Part shown: one piece after another, positions 34,101 through 47,700 of the stretch
Layout: every line of letters begins with the position of its first letter
Numbering within the stretch: the first letter of the stretch is position 1
Assembly (NCBI RefSeq): GCF_964656455.1
Contig: NC_135714.1
Location: forward strand, 165,494,243 to 165,558,242
Length of the DNA: 64,000 nt
Direction: 5' to 3'
From: Halichoerus grypus
Taxonomy: Eukaryota; Chordata; Mammalia; Carnivora; Phocidae
Made by a program: the position numbers and the translations under genes
The notes under the pieces: model-generated
Seen by the model: the letters and a program-made list of their open reading frames with translations, nothing else
The model's database searches: none
Told to the model about the DNA's origin: nothing

Positions 34101-36454
34101 AAGTGGGGCCGCAGTGCTAGCTTCATGAAACAAGTGGGGAGTCGTGTTCTGTCTTCTGCCGGGGCCTGAGTCCCACACGGAAAATGGGTCTGGACTCCCT
34201 TGCAGTGCTCTCACGCATGCACACAACAAAATGCTGCCACCCTCAGGAGCAGCTGTTTTACCTGCAGCACAGGCTCTCAACCGAGTTTTTCCTTCGAGTT
34301 AGGTGGCTGTGTTTAAGCCTGCACACACACCCTGGGCAATGGTACTAGCCCCATAACCATGATGTGATTTGAGAGCTGCCTTCTGTACCGGCCTGTCTCT
34401 CCCCGATATTACGATATTGAAACCGTCCCAGGGCTCTCAGCCACAGTACACCCTAAACTGCTTCGCCCACACAGAGGTCGACGGTAGCTAAAGCACGGCT
34501 TCTCTACAGTGTTGTTTCTTCGAGTTAGAACGCTAGCTATTAGACTTCCATGCAAAAGTGGGGCTGCCGTGCTAGCGTGATGAAACACATGGGGAGTCGT
34601 GTTCTGCCTTTCGCTGGGGCCTGAGTCTCACTCGCAAAAAGCTTTGGACTCCCTTGCAGTGCTCTCACGCACGCACACAACAAAATGCTTGCACCCTCAG
34701 GAGCAGCTCTTTTACCTGCAGCACAGGCTCTCTACCGAGTTTTTCCTTCGAGTTAGGTGGCTGTGTTTAAGCCTGCACACACCCACGGGGCAACGGAACT
34801 AGCCCCATAACCATGTAGTGAGTTCAGATCTGCCTTATGTGCCAGCCTGTCTCTCCCCCGATATTATGAAATGGAAACCGTCCCCAGGCTCTCAGCCACA
34901 GTACACCCTAAACTGCTTCGCCCACAGAGAGGTCGACGGTAGCTAAAGCACAGTTTCTCTACAGTGTTGTTTCTCCGAGTTAGAAAGCTAGCTGTTAGAC
35001 TTCCATGCAAAAGTGGGGCCGCAGTCCTAGCTTCATGGAGCAAGTGGGGAGTCGTGTTCTGGCTTCTTCCGGGGCCTGGGTCTCACAAGGAAAATGCTTT
35101 TGGACTCACTTGCAGTGCGCTCACGCATGCACACAGCAAAATGCGTCCACCCTGAGGCATGGCTCTTTTAGCCGAAGCAGGAATTCCCTACAGAGTTGTT
35201 CCTTTGAGTTAGGTGGTTGGCTTTAGGCCTGCAGGCACCCCCGGGGCAAGGGCACTAGCCTCATCAACCAGAGGTGACTTGAGAGCTGCCTTCCGCACCG
35301 GCCTGTTTCTCACTCCATTTCACGTCTGGGACCCTTTCCCCGGTCTCTCGTACACGAGCAGGGTCAAATTCCTCCTGCTTCAGGAACGGCAATGTTAACT
35401 CAAGCGCAGTCACTCGAGAGGATTGATTCTTGGTGTTAGTAGCCTGGGAACTAGGCATCCAGGCACACAGGGTACAGCAGTGCTAATCTCCTCAAACAAG
35501 AGGTGAGTCGACAGCAGCCTTCCTTCCAGGCCTGCTTCTCACTCCGAGTTACGTTTAGGTTCCATTTCTCATGCTTTCACAAAAACACACAACAGATGAA
35601 GTGCACGCTCAGGAAGGGCGATCTTTGCTGAGGCACGGGTTCTCTACAGTTTTGTTCCTTTGCGTTGCGTGGATGGCACTGAGGACTCCACGCACACACG
35701 GGAGAGCCGATCTTGTTTCCCGAAACAAGAGTTGAGTCCATAGGGGCCTTCTGCCCATGCTTATTTCTCCCTCCGAATTCGGCTGGGACTCCTTCCCCAG
35801 GTTTGCACTCAAGCAGACTTGAAAATGCTGCCACCCTGTGGAGAGGCGGAGGAGCTGAAGCTGGGGTTCTTGAGCGGCTTCTTTCTGCCAAATCAGTGTG
35901 GAGCCCTTAGCATTCCTATGCACACATGGAGCCGAAGTGTTAGCTTCAGGTAACAAGAGCTGAGTCGAGAGGAGCCTTCTGGCCCGGACTCCTTCTCCCT
36001 CGGTTTCACGTAAGGAACCCGTTCCTCAGGCTCTCACCCACGGTAGCCTGGAAAGTGCTTCCTCCCTCAGAGAGGTGGATGGTAGCTAAAGCACGGTTTC
36101 TCTACCGTGTTGTTTCTTCCAGGGAGAACGCTAGCGATTAGATTTCCATGCAAAAGTAGGGCCGCAGTGCTAGCTAAATGAAACACACGGGGAGTCGTCT
36201 TCTGCCTTTTGCTGGGGCCTGAGTCTCACTCGCAGAAACTTTGGACTCCCTTGCAGTCCTCTCACGCACGCACACAACCAAATGCTTCCACCCTCAGGAG
36301 CGGCTGTTTGAGCTGAAGCACGGATTCTCTACCGTGTTTTTCCTTTGAGTTAGGTGGCTGTCTTTCAGCCTGCACACACACCCAGGGCAACGGTACTAGC
36401 CCCATAACCATGATGTGAGTTGAGAGCTGCCTTCTGTACCGGCCTGTCTCTCCC
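31117..36454 (+). repeat. HOR copy 7
   Basis: Standard 5,338-bp copy. Variants by eye: T at 31962, and T at 35714 in place of A (GATCTTGTTT), which removes stop codons in two frames and creates spurious ORFs. It has CACAGTACACC in M8 near 34898 like copy 1, where most copies have CACAGAACACC. Confidence 0.96.
33367..34069 (+). mobile_element. Truncated LINE-1, HOR copy 7
   Basis: Same 703-bp insertion, (TA)8, 7-G form, both target-site copies present. Confidence 0.93.
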
Positions 36455-39400
36455 CCGATTTTACAAAATGGAAAATGTCCCCAGGCTCTCAGCCACAGTA
36501 CACCCTAAACTGCTTCGCCCACAGAGAGGTCGACGGTAGCTAAAGCACGGTTTCTCTACTGTGTAGTTTCTTCGAGTTAGAACGCTAGCTCTTAGACTTC
36601 CATGCAAATGTGGGGCTGCCGTGCTAGCTTGGTAAAACACATGGGGAGTCGTGTTCTGCCTTTCGCTGGGGCCTGAGTCTCACTCGCAAAATGCTTTGGA
36701 CTCCCTTGCAGTGCTCTCACGCACGCACACAACAAAAGGCTTCCACCCTTAGGAGCAGCTGTTTTACCTGCAGCTCGGATTCCCTACCGAGTTTTTCCTT
36801 CGAGTTAAGTGGCTGTCTTTAAGCCTGCACACACCCACGGGGCAACGGAACTAGCCCCTTAAGCATGTAGTGAGTTGAGAGCTGCCTTCTGTACCGGACT
36901 GTCTCTCCCCCTATATTCCGAAATGGAAACCGTCCCCAGGCTGCCAGCCACAGTACACCCTAAACTGCTTCGCCCACACAGAGGTCGACGGTAGCTAAAG
37001 CACGGCTTCTCTACAGTGTTGTTTCTTCGACTTAGAACGCTAGCTATTAGACTTCCCTGAAAAGTGGCGCTGCCGTGCTAGCTTGATGAAACACATGGGG
37101 AGTGGTGTTCTGCCTTTCGCTGGGGCCTGAGTCTCACTCGCAGAAAGCTTTGGACTCCCTTGCAGTGCTCTCACGCACGCACACAACAAAATGCTTCCAC
37201 CCTCAGGAGCAGCTGTTTTACCTGCAGCACAGGCTCTCTACCGAGTTTTTCCTTCGAGTTAGGTGGCTGTGTTTAAGCCTGCACACACACCCTGGGCAAC
37301 GGTAGTAGCCCCATAACCATGATGTGAGTTGAGAGCTGCCTTCTGTGCCGGCCTGTCCCTCCACCGATATTATGATATTGAAACCGTCCCAGGGCTCCCA
37401 ACCTCAGTACACCCTAAACTGCTTCGCCCTCAGAGAGGTCGACGGTAGCTAAAGCACGGTTTCTCTACAGTGTTGTTTCTTCGACTTAGAAAGCTAACTA
37501 TCAGACTTCCATGCAAAAGTGGGGCCGCAGTATTAGATTCATGGAGCAAGTGGGGAGTCGTGTTCTGGCTTCTTCTGGGGCCTGGGTCTCACAAGGAAAA
37601 TGCTTTTGGACTCACTTGCTGTGCACTCACGCATGCACACCACACAATGCGTCCACCCTGAGGCATGGCTCTTTTAGCCGAAGCAGGAATTCTCTACAGA
37701 GTTGTTCCTTTGAGTTAGGCGGTTGGCTTATGGCCTGCAGGAACACACGGGGCAAGGGTACTGGCCTCATAAACAAGAGGTGAGTTGAGAGCTGCCTTCC
37801 GCACCGGCCTGTTTCTCACTCCATTTCACGTATGGGACCCTTTCCCCGGTCTCTCATACACGAACACTATACAACTCCTGCGGCTTCAGGAACTGCAATG
37901 TTAGCTAAAGCGCAGTAACGCTACAGCATTGATTCTTGGTGTTAGTAGTCTGGTAGGCGAATGAGCTGCACCTGGGATTCTTGACAGGCTTGTTTCTTCC
38001 CAGTCAGTGTCGAGCACATAGCATTCCAAGCACACATGGAGCAGTAGTGTTAGCTTCAGGTAGCAAGAGCTGAGTCCAGAGGTGCCTTCTGCCCGGACCT
38101 ATTTCTCCCTTGGTTTCACGTATGGAACCCGTTCCCCAGGCTCTCAGCCACGGTACTCCGTGTAATACTTCCTCCATCTAGAGGTCGACGGTAGCTAAAG
38201 CAGGGTTTCTCTACAGTGTTGTTTCTTCGAGTTAGAACACTAGCTGTTAGACTTCCATGCAAAAGTGGGGCTGCCGTGCTAGCGTGATGAAACACATGGG
38301 GAGTCGTGTTCTGCCTTCTGCTGGGGCCTGAGGCTCACTCACAAAAGGCTTTGGACTCCCTTGCAGGGCTCTCATGCACGCACACAACATAATGCTTCCA
38401 CCTTCAAGAGCGGCTCTTTTAGCTGAAGCATGGATTCTCCAGCGAGTTTTTCCTTCGAGTTAGGCGGTTTTCATGAAGCCTGCACACACACCCGGGGCAA
38501 CGGTACTAGCCCCATAACCATGGTGTGAGTTGAGAGCTGCCTTCTCTCCGGGCTGTCTCTCCCTCGATTTTAGGAAACGGAACCCGTCCCCAGGCTCTCA
38601 CCCACCGTACACCCTAAACTGCTTCCTCCCACACAGAGGTCGTCGGTAGCTAAAGCACGGTTTCTCTTCAGTGTTGTTTCTCCGAGTTAGAACGCTTGCT
38701 ATTAATGTCCACAATAGCCAAACTGTGGAAAGAGCCAAGATGTCCACCAACAGATGAATGGATAAAGAAGAGGGGGTATATATATATATATACAATGGAA
38801 TATTATGCAGCCATCAAAAGGAATGAGATCTTGCCCTCTGCAACGACGTGGATGGAACTGGAGGGTATCATGCTGAGCGAAATAAGTCAAACAGAGAAAG
38901 ACATGTATCATATGACCTCACTGATATGAGGAATTCTTAATCTCAGGAAACAAACTGAGGGTTGCTGGAGTGGGGGCTGGGGTGGGAGGGATGGGGTCAC
39001 TGGGTGTTGGACACTGGGGAGGGTATGTGTTCTGGTAAGCGCTGTGAATTGTGCAAGACTGTTGAATCTCAGATCTGTACCTCTGAAACAAATAATGCAA
39101 TATATGTTAAGAAAGAAAAAAAGAAGAAGAAGAATGTAGCAGGAGGGGAAGAATGAAGGGGGGGAAATCGGAGGGGGAAAAGAACCATGAGAGACGATGG
39201 ACTCTGAAAAACAAACTGAGGGTTCTAGAGGGGAGGGGGGTGGGAGGATGGGTTAGCCTGGTGATGGGTATTGAGCAGGGCACGATCTGCATGGAGCACT
39301 GGGTGATATGCACAAACAATGAATCATGGAACACTATATCTAAAACTAATGATGTAATGTATGGGGATTAACATAACAATAAAAACATTTAATAATAATA

Positions 39401-41792
39401 ATAATAAAGAACGCTTGCTATTAGACTTCCATAAGCAAAAGTGGGGCCGCAGTGCTAGCTTCATGAAACAAGTGGGGAGTCGTGTTCTGTCTTCTGCCGG
39501 GGCCTGAGTCCCACACGGAAAATGGGTCTGGACTCCCTTGCAGTGCTCTCACGCATGCACACAACAAAATGCTGCCACCCTCAGGAGCAGCTGTTTTACC
39601 TGCAGCACAGGCTCTCAATCGAGTTTTTCCTTCGAGTTAGGTGGCTGTGTTTAAGCCTGCACACACACCCTGGGCAATGGTACTAGCCCCATAACCATGA
39701 TGTGATTTGAGAGCTGCCTTCTGTACCGGCCTGTCTCTCCCCGATATTACGATATTGAAACCGTCCCAGGGCTCTCAGCCACAGTACACCCTAAACTGCT
39801 TCGCCCACACAGAGGTCGACGGTAGCTAAAGCACGGCTTCTCTACAGTGTTGTTTCTTCGAGTTAGAACGCTAGCTATTAGACTTCCATGCAAAAGTGGG
39901 GCTGCCGTGCTAGCGTGATGAAACACATGGGGAGTCGTGTTCTGCCTTTCGCTGGGGCCTGAGTCTCACTCGCAAAAAGCTTTGGACTCCCTTGCAGTGC
40001 TCTCACGCACGCACACAACAAAATGCTTGCACCCTCAGGAGCAGCTCTTTTACCTGCAGCACAGGCTCTCTACCGAGTTTTTCCTTCGAGTTAGGTGGCT
40101 GTGTTTAAGCCTGCACACACCCACGGGGCAACGGAACTAGCCCCATAACCATGTAGTGAGTTCAGATCTGCCTTATGTGCCAGCCTGTCTCTCCCCCGAT
40201 ATTATGAAATGGAAACCGTCCCCAGGCTCTCAGCCACAGAACACCCTAAACTGCTTCGCCCACAGAGAGGTCGACGGTAGCTAAAGCACAGTTTCTCTAC
40301 AGTGTTGTTTCTCCGAGTTAGAAAGCTAGCTGTTAGACTTCCATGCAAAAGTGGGGCCGCAGTCCTAGCTTCATGGAGCAAGTGGGGAGTCGTGTTCTGG
40401 CTTCTTCCGGGGCCTGGGTCTCACAAGGAAAATGCTTTTGGACTCACTTGCAGTGCGCTCACGCATGCACACAGCAAAATGCGTCCACCCTGAGGCATGG
40501 CTCTTTTAGCCGAAGCAGGAATTCCCTACAGAGTTGTTCCTTTGAGTTAGGTGGTTGGCTTTAGGCCTGCAGGCACCCCCGGGGCAAGGGCACTAGCCTC
40601 ATCAACCAGAGGTGACTTGAGAGCTGCCTTCCGCACCGGCCTGTTTCTCACTCCATTTCACGTCTGGGACCCTTTCCCCGGTCTCTCGTACACGAGCAGG
40701 GTCAAATTCCTCCTGCTTCAGGAACGGCAATGTTAACTCAAGCGCAGTCACTCGAGAGGATTGATTCTTGGTGTTAGTAGCCTGGGAACTAGGCATCCAG
40801 GCACACAGGGTACAGCAGTGCTAATCTCCTCAAACAAGAGGTGAGTCGACAGCAGCCTTCCTTCCAGGCCTGCTTCTCACTCCGAGTTACGTTTAGGTTC
40901 CATTTCTCATGCTTTCACAAAAACACACAACAGATGAAGTGCACGCTCAGGAAGGGCGATCTTTGCTGAGGCACGGGTTCTCTACAGTTTTGTTCCTTTG
41001 CGTTGCGTGGATGGCACTGAGGACTCCACGCACACACGGGAGAGCCGATCTAGTTTCCCGAAACAAGAGTTGAGTCCATAGGGGCCTTCTGCCCATGCTT
41101 ATTTCTCCCTCCGAATTCGGCTGGGACTCCTTCCCCAGGTTTGCACTCAAGCAGACTTGAAAATGCTGCCACCCTGTGGAGAGGCGGAGGAGCTGAAGCT
41201 GGGGTTCTTGAGCGGCTTCTTTCTGCCAAATCAGTGTGGAGCCCTTAGCATTCCTATGCACACATGGAGCCGAAGTGTTAGCTTCAGGTAACAAGAGCTG
41301 AGTCGAGAGGAGCCTTCTGGCCCGGACTCCTTCTCCCTCGGTTTCACGTAAGGAACCCGTTCCTCAGGCTCTCACCCACGGTAGCCTGGAAAGTGCTTCC
41401 TCCCTCAGAGAGGTGGATGGTAGCTAAAGCACGGTTTCTCTACCGTGTTGTTTCTTCCAGGGAGAACGCTAGCGATTAGATTTCCATGCAAAAGTAGGGC
41501 CGCAGTGCTAGCTAAATGAAACACACGGGGAGTCGTCTTCTGCCTTTTGCTGGGGCCTGAGTCTCACTCGCAGAAACTTTGGACTCCCTTGCAGTCCTCT
41601 CACGCACGCACACAACCAAATGCTTCCACCCTCAGGAGCGGCTGTTTGAGCTGAAGCACGGATTCTCTACCGTGTTTTTCCTTTGAGTTAGGTGGCTGTC
41701 TTTCAGCCTGCACACACACCCAGGGCAACGGTACTAGCCCCATAACCATGATGTGAGTTGAGAGCTGCCTTCTGTACCGGCCTGTCTCTCCC
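36455..41792 (+). repeat. HOR copy 8
   Basis: Standard 5,338-bp copy, 7-G L1 form. Private base by eye: T at 39619 (CTCAATCGAG in M6). Confidence 0.96.
38705..39407 (+). mobile_element. Truncated LINE-1, HOR copy 8
   Basis: Same 703-bp insertion, (TA)8, 7-G form, both target-site copies present. Confidence 0.93.
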
Positions 41793-44040
41793 CCGATTTT
41801 ACAAAATGGAAAATGTCCCCAGGCTCTCAGCCACAGTACACCCTAAACTGCTTCGCCCACAGAGAGGTCGACGGTAGCTAAAGCACGGTTTCTCTACTGT
41901 GTAGTTTCTTCGAGTTAGAACGCTAGCTTAGACTTCCATGCAAATGTGGGGCTGCCGTGCTAGCTTGGTAAAACACATGGGGAGTCGTGTTCTGCCTTTC
42001 GCTGGGGCCTGAGTCTCACTCGCAAAATGCTTTGGACTCCCTTGCAGTGCTCTCACGCACGCACACAACAAAAGGCTTCCACCCTTAGGAGCAGCTGTTT
42101 TACCTGCAGCTCGGATTCCCTACCGAGTTTTTCCTTCGAGTTAAGTGGCTGTCTTTAAGCCTGCACACACCCACGGGGCAACGGAACTAGCCCCTTAAGC
42201 ATGTAGTGAGTTGAGAGCTGCCTTCTGTACCGGACTGTCTCTCCCCCTATATTCCGAAATGGAAACCGTCCCCAGGCTGCCAGCCACAGTACACCCTAAA
42301 CTGCTTCGCCCACACAGAGGTCGACGGTAGCTAAAGCACGGCTTCTCTACAGTGTTGTTTCTTCGACTTAGAACGCTAGCTATTAGACTTCCCTGAAAAG
42401 TGGCGCTGCCGTGCTAGGTTGATGAAACACATGGGGAGTGGTGTTCTGCCTTTCGCTGGGGCCTGAGTCTCACTCGCAGAAAGCTTTGGACTCCCTTGCA
42501 GTGCTCTCACGCACGCACACAACAAAATGCTTCCACCCTCAGGAGCAGCTGTTTTACCTGCAGCACAGGCTCTCTACCGAGTTTTTCCTTCGAGTTAGGT
42601 GGCTGTGTTTAAGCCTGCACACACACCCTGGGCAACGGTAGTAGCCCCATAACCATGATGTGAGTTGAGAGCTGCCTTCTGTGCCGGCCTGTCCCTCCAC
42701 CGATATTATGATATTGAAACCGTCCCAGGGCTCCCAACCTCAGTACACCCTAAACTGCTTCGCCCTCAGAGAGGTCGACGGTAGCTAAAGCACGGTTTCT
42801 CTACAGTGTTGTTTCTTCGACTTAGAAAGCTAACTATCAGACTTCCATGCAAAAGTGGGGCCGCAGTATTAGATTCATGGAGCAAGTGGGGAGTCGTGTT
42901 CTGGCTTCTTCTGGGGCCTGGGTCTCACAAGGAAAATGCTTTTGGACTCACTTGCTGTGCACTCACGCATGCACACCACACAATGCGTCCACCCTGAGGC
43001 ATGGCTCTTTTAGCCGAAGCAGGAATTCTCTACAGAGTTGTTCCTTTGAGTTAGGCGGTTGGCTTATGGCCTGCAGGAACACACGGGGCAAGGGTACTGG
43101 CCTCATAAACAAGAGGTGAGTTGAGAGCTGCCTTCCGCACCGGCCTGTTTCTCACTCCATTTCACGTATGGGACCCTTTCCCCGGTCTCTCATACACGAA
43201 CACTATACAACTCCTGCGGCTTCAGGAACTGCAATGTTAGCTAAAGCGCAGTAACGCTACAGCATTGATTCTTGGTGTTAGTAGTCTGGTAGGCGAATGA
43301 GCTGCACCTGGGATTCTTGACAGGCTTGTTTCTTCCCAGTCAGTGTCGAGCACATAGCATTCCAAGCACACATGGAGCAGTAGTGTTAGCTTCAGGTAGC
43401 AAGAGCTGAGTCCAGAGGTGCCTTCTGCCCGGACCTATTTCTCCCTTGGTTTCACGTATGGAACCCGTTCCCCAGGCTCTCAGCCACGGTACTCCGTGTA
43501 ATACTTCCTCCATCTAGAGGTCGACGGTAGCTAAAGCAGGGTTTCTCTACAGTGTTGTTTCTTCGAGTTAGAACACTAGCTGTTAGACTTCCATGCAAAA
43601 GTGGGGCTGCCGTGCTAGCGTGATGAAACACATGGGGAGTCGTGTTCTGCCTTCTGCTGGGGCCTGAGGCTCACTCACAAAAGGCTTTGGACTCCCTTGC
43701 AGGGCTCTCATGCACGCACACAACATAATGCTTCCACCTTCAAGAGCGGCTCTTTTAGCTGAAGCATGGATTCTCCAGCGAGTTTTTCCTTCGAGTTAGG
43801 CGGTTTTCATGAAGCCTGCACACACACCCGGGGCAACGGTACTAGCCCCATAACCATGGTGTGAGTTGAGAGCTGCCTTCTCTCCGGGCTGTCTCTCCCT
43901 CGATTTTAGGAAACGGAACCCGTCCCCAGGCTCTCACCCACCGTACACCCTAAACTGCTTCCTCCCACACAGAGGTCGTCGGTAGCTAAAGCACGGTTTC
44001 TCTTCAGTGTTGTTTCTCCGAGTTAGAACGCTTGCTATTA

Positions 44041-44267
44041 ATGTCCACAATAGCCAAACTGTGGAAAGAGCCAAGATGTCCACCAACAGATGAATGGATA
44101 AAGAAGAGGGGGTATATATATATATATATACAATGGAATATTATGCAGCCATCAAAAGGAATGAGATCTTGCCCTCTGCAACGACGTGGATGGAACTGGA
44201 GGGTATCATGCTGAGCGAAATAAGTCAAACAGAGAAAGACATGTATCATATGACCTCACTGATATGA
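44041..44267 (+). pseudogene. L1 ORF2 C-terminal remnant, frameshifted (copy 9)
   Basis: The extra TA shifts the frame after IYIYI, so the MEYYAAIK end is no longer read in line with the WIKK part. This confirms the remnant is not under coding selection. Confidence 0.85.
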
Positions 44268-44745
44268 GGAATTCTTAATCTCAGGAAACAAACTGAGGGT
44301 TGCTGGAGTGGGGGCTGGGGTGGGAGGGATGGGGTCACTGGGTGTTGGACACTGGGGAGGGTATGTGTTCTGGTAAGCGCTGTGAATTGTGCAAGACTGT
44401 TGAATCTCAGATCTGTACCTCTGAAACAAATAATGCAATATATGTTAAGAAAGAAAAAAAGAAGAAGAAGAATGTAGCAGGAGGGGAAGAATGAAGGGGG
44501 GGAAATCGGAGGGGGAAAAGAACCATGAGAGACGATGGACTCTGAAAAACAAACTGAGGGTTCTAGAGGGGAGGGGGGTGGGAGGATGGGTTAGCCTGGT
44601 GATGGGTATTGAGCAGGGCACGATCTGCATGGAGCACTGGGTGATATGCACAAACAATGAATCATGGAACACTATATCTAAAACTAATGATGTAATGTAT
44701 GGGGATTAACATAACAATAAAAACATTTAATAATAATAATAATAA
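44041..44745 (+). mobile_element. Truncated LINE-1, HOR copy 9
   Basis: 705 bp because of (TA)9 at 44113-44130. 7-G form. Both target-site copies are present. Confidence 0.93.
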
Positions 44746-47700
44746 AGAACGCTTGCTATTAGACTTCCATAAGCAAAAGTGGGGCCGCAGTGCTAGCTTC
44801 ATGAAACAAGTGGGGAGTCGTGTTCTGTCTTCTGCCGGGGCCTGAGTCCCACACGGAAAATGGGTCTGGACTCCCTTGCAGTGCTCTCACGCATGCACAC
44901 GACAAAATGCTGCCACCCTCAGGAGCAGCTGTTTTACCTGCAGCACAGGCTCTCAACCGAGTTTTTCCTTCGAGTTAGGTGGCTGTGTTTAAGCCTGCAC
45001 ACACACCCTGGGCAATGGTACTAGCCCCATAACCATGATGTGATTTGAGAGCTGCCTTCTGTACCGGCCTGTCTCTCCCCGATATTACGATATTGAAACC
45101 GTCCCAGGGCTCTCAGCCACAGTACACCCTAAACTGCTTCGCCCACACAGAGGTCGACGGTAGCTAAAGCACGGCTTCTCTACAGTGTTGTTTCTTCGAG
45201 TTAGAACGCTAGCTATTAGACTTCCATGCAAAAGTGGGGCTGCCGTGCTAGCGTGATGAAACACATGGGGAGTCGTGTTCTGCCTTTCGCTGGGGCCTGA
45301 GTCTCACTCGCAAAAAGCTTTGGACTCCCTTGCAGTGCTCTCACGCACGCACACAACAAAATGCTTGCACCCTCAGGAGCAGCTCTTTTACCTGCAGCAC
45401 AGGCTCTCTACCGAGTTTTTCCTTCGAGTTAGGTGGCTGTGTTTAAGCCTGCACACACCCACGGGGCAACGGAACTAGCCCCATAACCATGTAGTGAGTT
45501 CAGATCTGCCTTATGTGCCAGCCTGTCTCTCCCCCGATATTATGAAATGGAAACCGTCCCCAGGCTCTCAGCCACAGAACACCCTAAACTGCTTCGCCCA
45601 CAGAGAGGTCGACGGTAGCTAAAGCACAGTTTCTCTACAGTGTTGTTTCTCCGAGTTAGAAAGCTAGCTGTTAGACTTCCATGCAAAAGTGGGGCCGCAG
45701 TCCTAGCTTCATGGAGCAAGTGGGGAGTCGTGTTCTGGCTTCTTCCGGGGCCTGGGTCTCACAAGGAAAATGCTTTTGGACTCACTTGCAGTGCGCTCAC
45801 GCATGCACACAGCAAAATGCGTCCACCCTGAGGCATGGCTCTTTTAGCCGAAGCAGGAATTCCCTACAGAGTTGTTCCTTTGAGTTAGGTGGTTGGCTTT
45901 AGGCCTGCAGGCACCCCCGGGGCAAGGGCACTAGCCTCATCAACCAGAGGTGACTTGAGAGCTGCCTTCCGCACCGGCCTGTTTCTCACTCCATTTCACG
46001 TCTGGGACCCTTTCCCCGGTCTCTCGTACACGAGCAGGGTCAAATTCCTCCTGCTTCAGGAACGGCAATGTTAACTCAAGCGCAGTCACTCGAGAGGATT
46101 GATTCTTGGTGTTAGTAGCCTGGGAACTAGGCATCCAGGCACACAGGGTACAGCAGTGCTAATCTCCTCAAACAAGAGGTGAGTCGACAGCAGCCTTCCT
46201 TCCAGGCCTGCTTCTCACTCCGAGTTACGTTTAGGTTCCATTTCTCATGCTTTCACAAAAACACACAACAGATGAAGTGCACGCTCAGGAAGGGCGATCT
46301 TTGCTGAGGCACGGGTTCTCTACAGTTTTGTTCCTTTGCGTTGCGTGGATGGCACTGAGGACTCCACGCACACACGGGAGAGCCGATCTAGTTTCCCGAA
46401 ACAAGAGTTGAGTCCATAGGGGCCTTCTGCCCATGCTTATTTCTCCCTCCGAATTCGGCTGGGACTCCTTCCCCAGGTTTGCACTCAAGCAGACTTGAAA
46501 ATGCTGCCACCCTGTGGAGAGGCGAACGAGCTGAAGCTGGGCTTCTTGAGCGGCTTCTTTCTGCCAAATCAGTGTGGAGCCCTTAGCATTCCTATGCACA
46601 CATGGAGCCGAAGTGTTAGCTTCAGGTAACAAGAGCTGAGTCGAGAGGAGCCTTCTGGCCCGGACTCCTTCTCCCTCGGTTTCACGTAAGGAACCCGTTC
46701 CTCAGGCTCTCACCCACGGTAGCCTGGAAAGTGCTTCCTCCCTCAGAGAGGTGGATGGTAGCTAAAGCACGGTTTCTCTACCGTGTTGTTTCTTCCAGGG
46801 AGAACGCTAGCGATTAGATTTCCATGCAAAAGTAGGGCCGCAGTGCTAGCTAAATGAAACACACGGGGAGTCGTCTTCTGCCTTTTGCTGGGGCCTGAGT
46901 CTCACTCGCAGAAACTTTGGACTCCCTTGCAGTCCTCTCACGCACGCACACAACCAAATGCTTCCACCCTCAGGAGCGGCTGTTTGAGCTGAAGCACGGA
47001 TTCTCTACCGTGTTTTTCCTTTGAGTTAGGTGGCTGTCTTTCAGCCTGCACACACACCCAGGGCAACGGTACTAGCCCCATAACCATGATGTGAGTTGAG
47101 AGCTGCCTTCTGTACCGGCCTGTCTCTCCCCCGATTTTACAAAATGGAAAATGTCCCCAGGCTCTCAGCCACAGTACACCCTAAACTGCTTCGCCCACAG
47201 AGAGGTCGACGGTAGCTAAAGCACGGTTTCTCTACTGTGTAGTTTCTTCGAGTTAGAACGCTAGCTCTTAGACTTCCATGCAAATGTGGGGCTGCCGTGC
47301 TAGCTTGGTAAAACACATGGGGAGTCGTGTTCTGCCTTTCGCTGGGGCCTGAGTCTCACTCGCAAAATGCTTTGGACTCCCTTGCAGTGCTCTCACGCAC
47401 GCACACAACAAAAGGCTTCCACCCTTAGGAGCAGCTGTTTTACCTGCAGCTCGGATTCCCTACCGAGTTTTTCCTTCGAGTTAAGTGGCTGTCTTTAAGC
47501 CTGCACACACCCACGGGGCAACGGAACTAGCCCCTTAAGCATGTAGTGAGTTGAGAGCTGCCTTCTGTACCGGACTGTCTCTCCCCCTATATTCCGAAAT
47601 GGAAACCGTCCCCAGGCTGCCAGCCACAGTACACCCTAAACTGCTTCGCCCACACAGAGGTCGACGGTAGCTAAAGCACGGCTTCTCTACAGTGTTGTTT

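Larger units (their letters stand above)
41793..47130 (+). repeat. HOR copy 9
   Basis: 5,338 bp overall, but by two offsetting changes: a 2-bp loss near 41929 (GCTAGCTTAGAC where other copies have GCTAGCTCTTAGAC) and a 2-bp gain in the L1 (TA)n run. It shares GCGAACGAG and GGGCTTCTTG in M11 (near 46524-46545) with copy 10, and GTGCTAGGTTG in M2 with copies 1, 11 and 13. Confidence 0.96.

Noticed and set aside
35577..35891. 104-codon minus-strand and 65-codon plus-strand ORFs unique to copy 7
   Set aside because: Both depend on the single private T at 35714 that removes stops; there is no other sign of coding.
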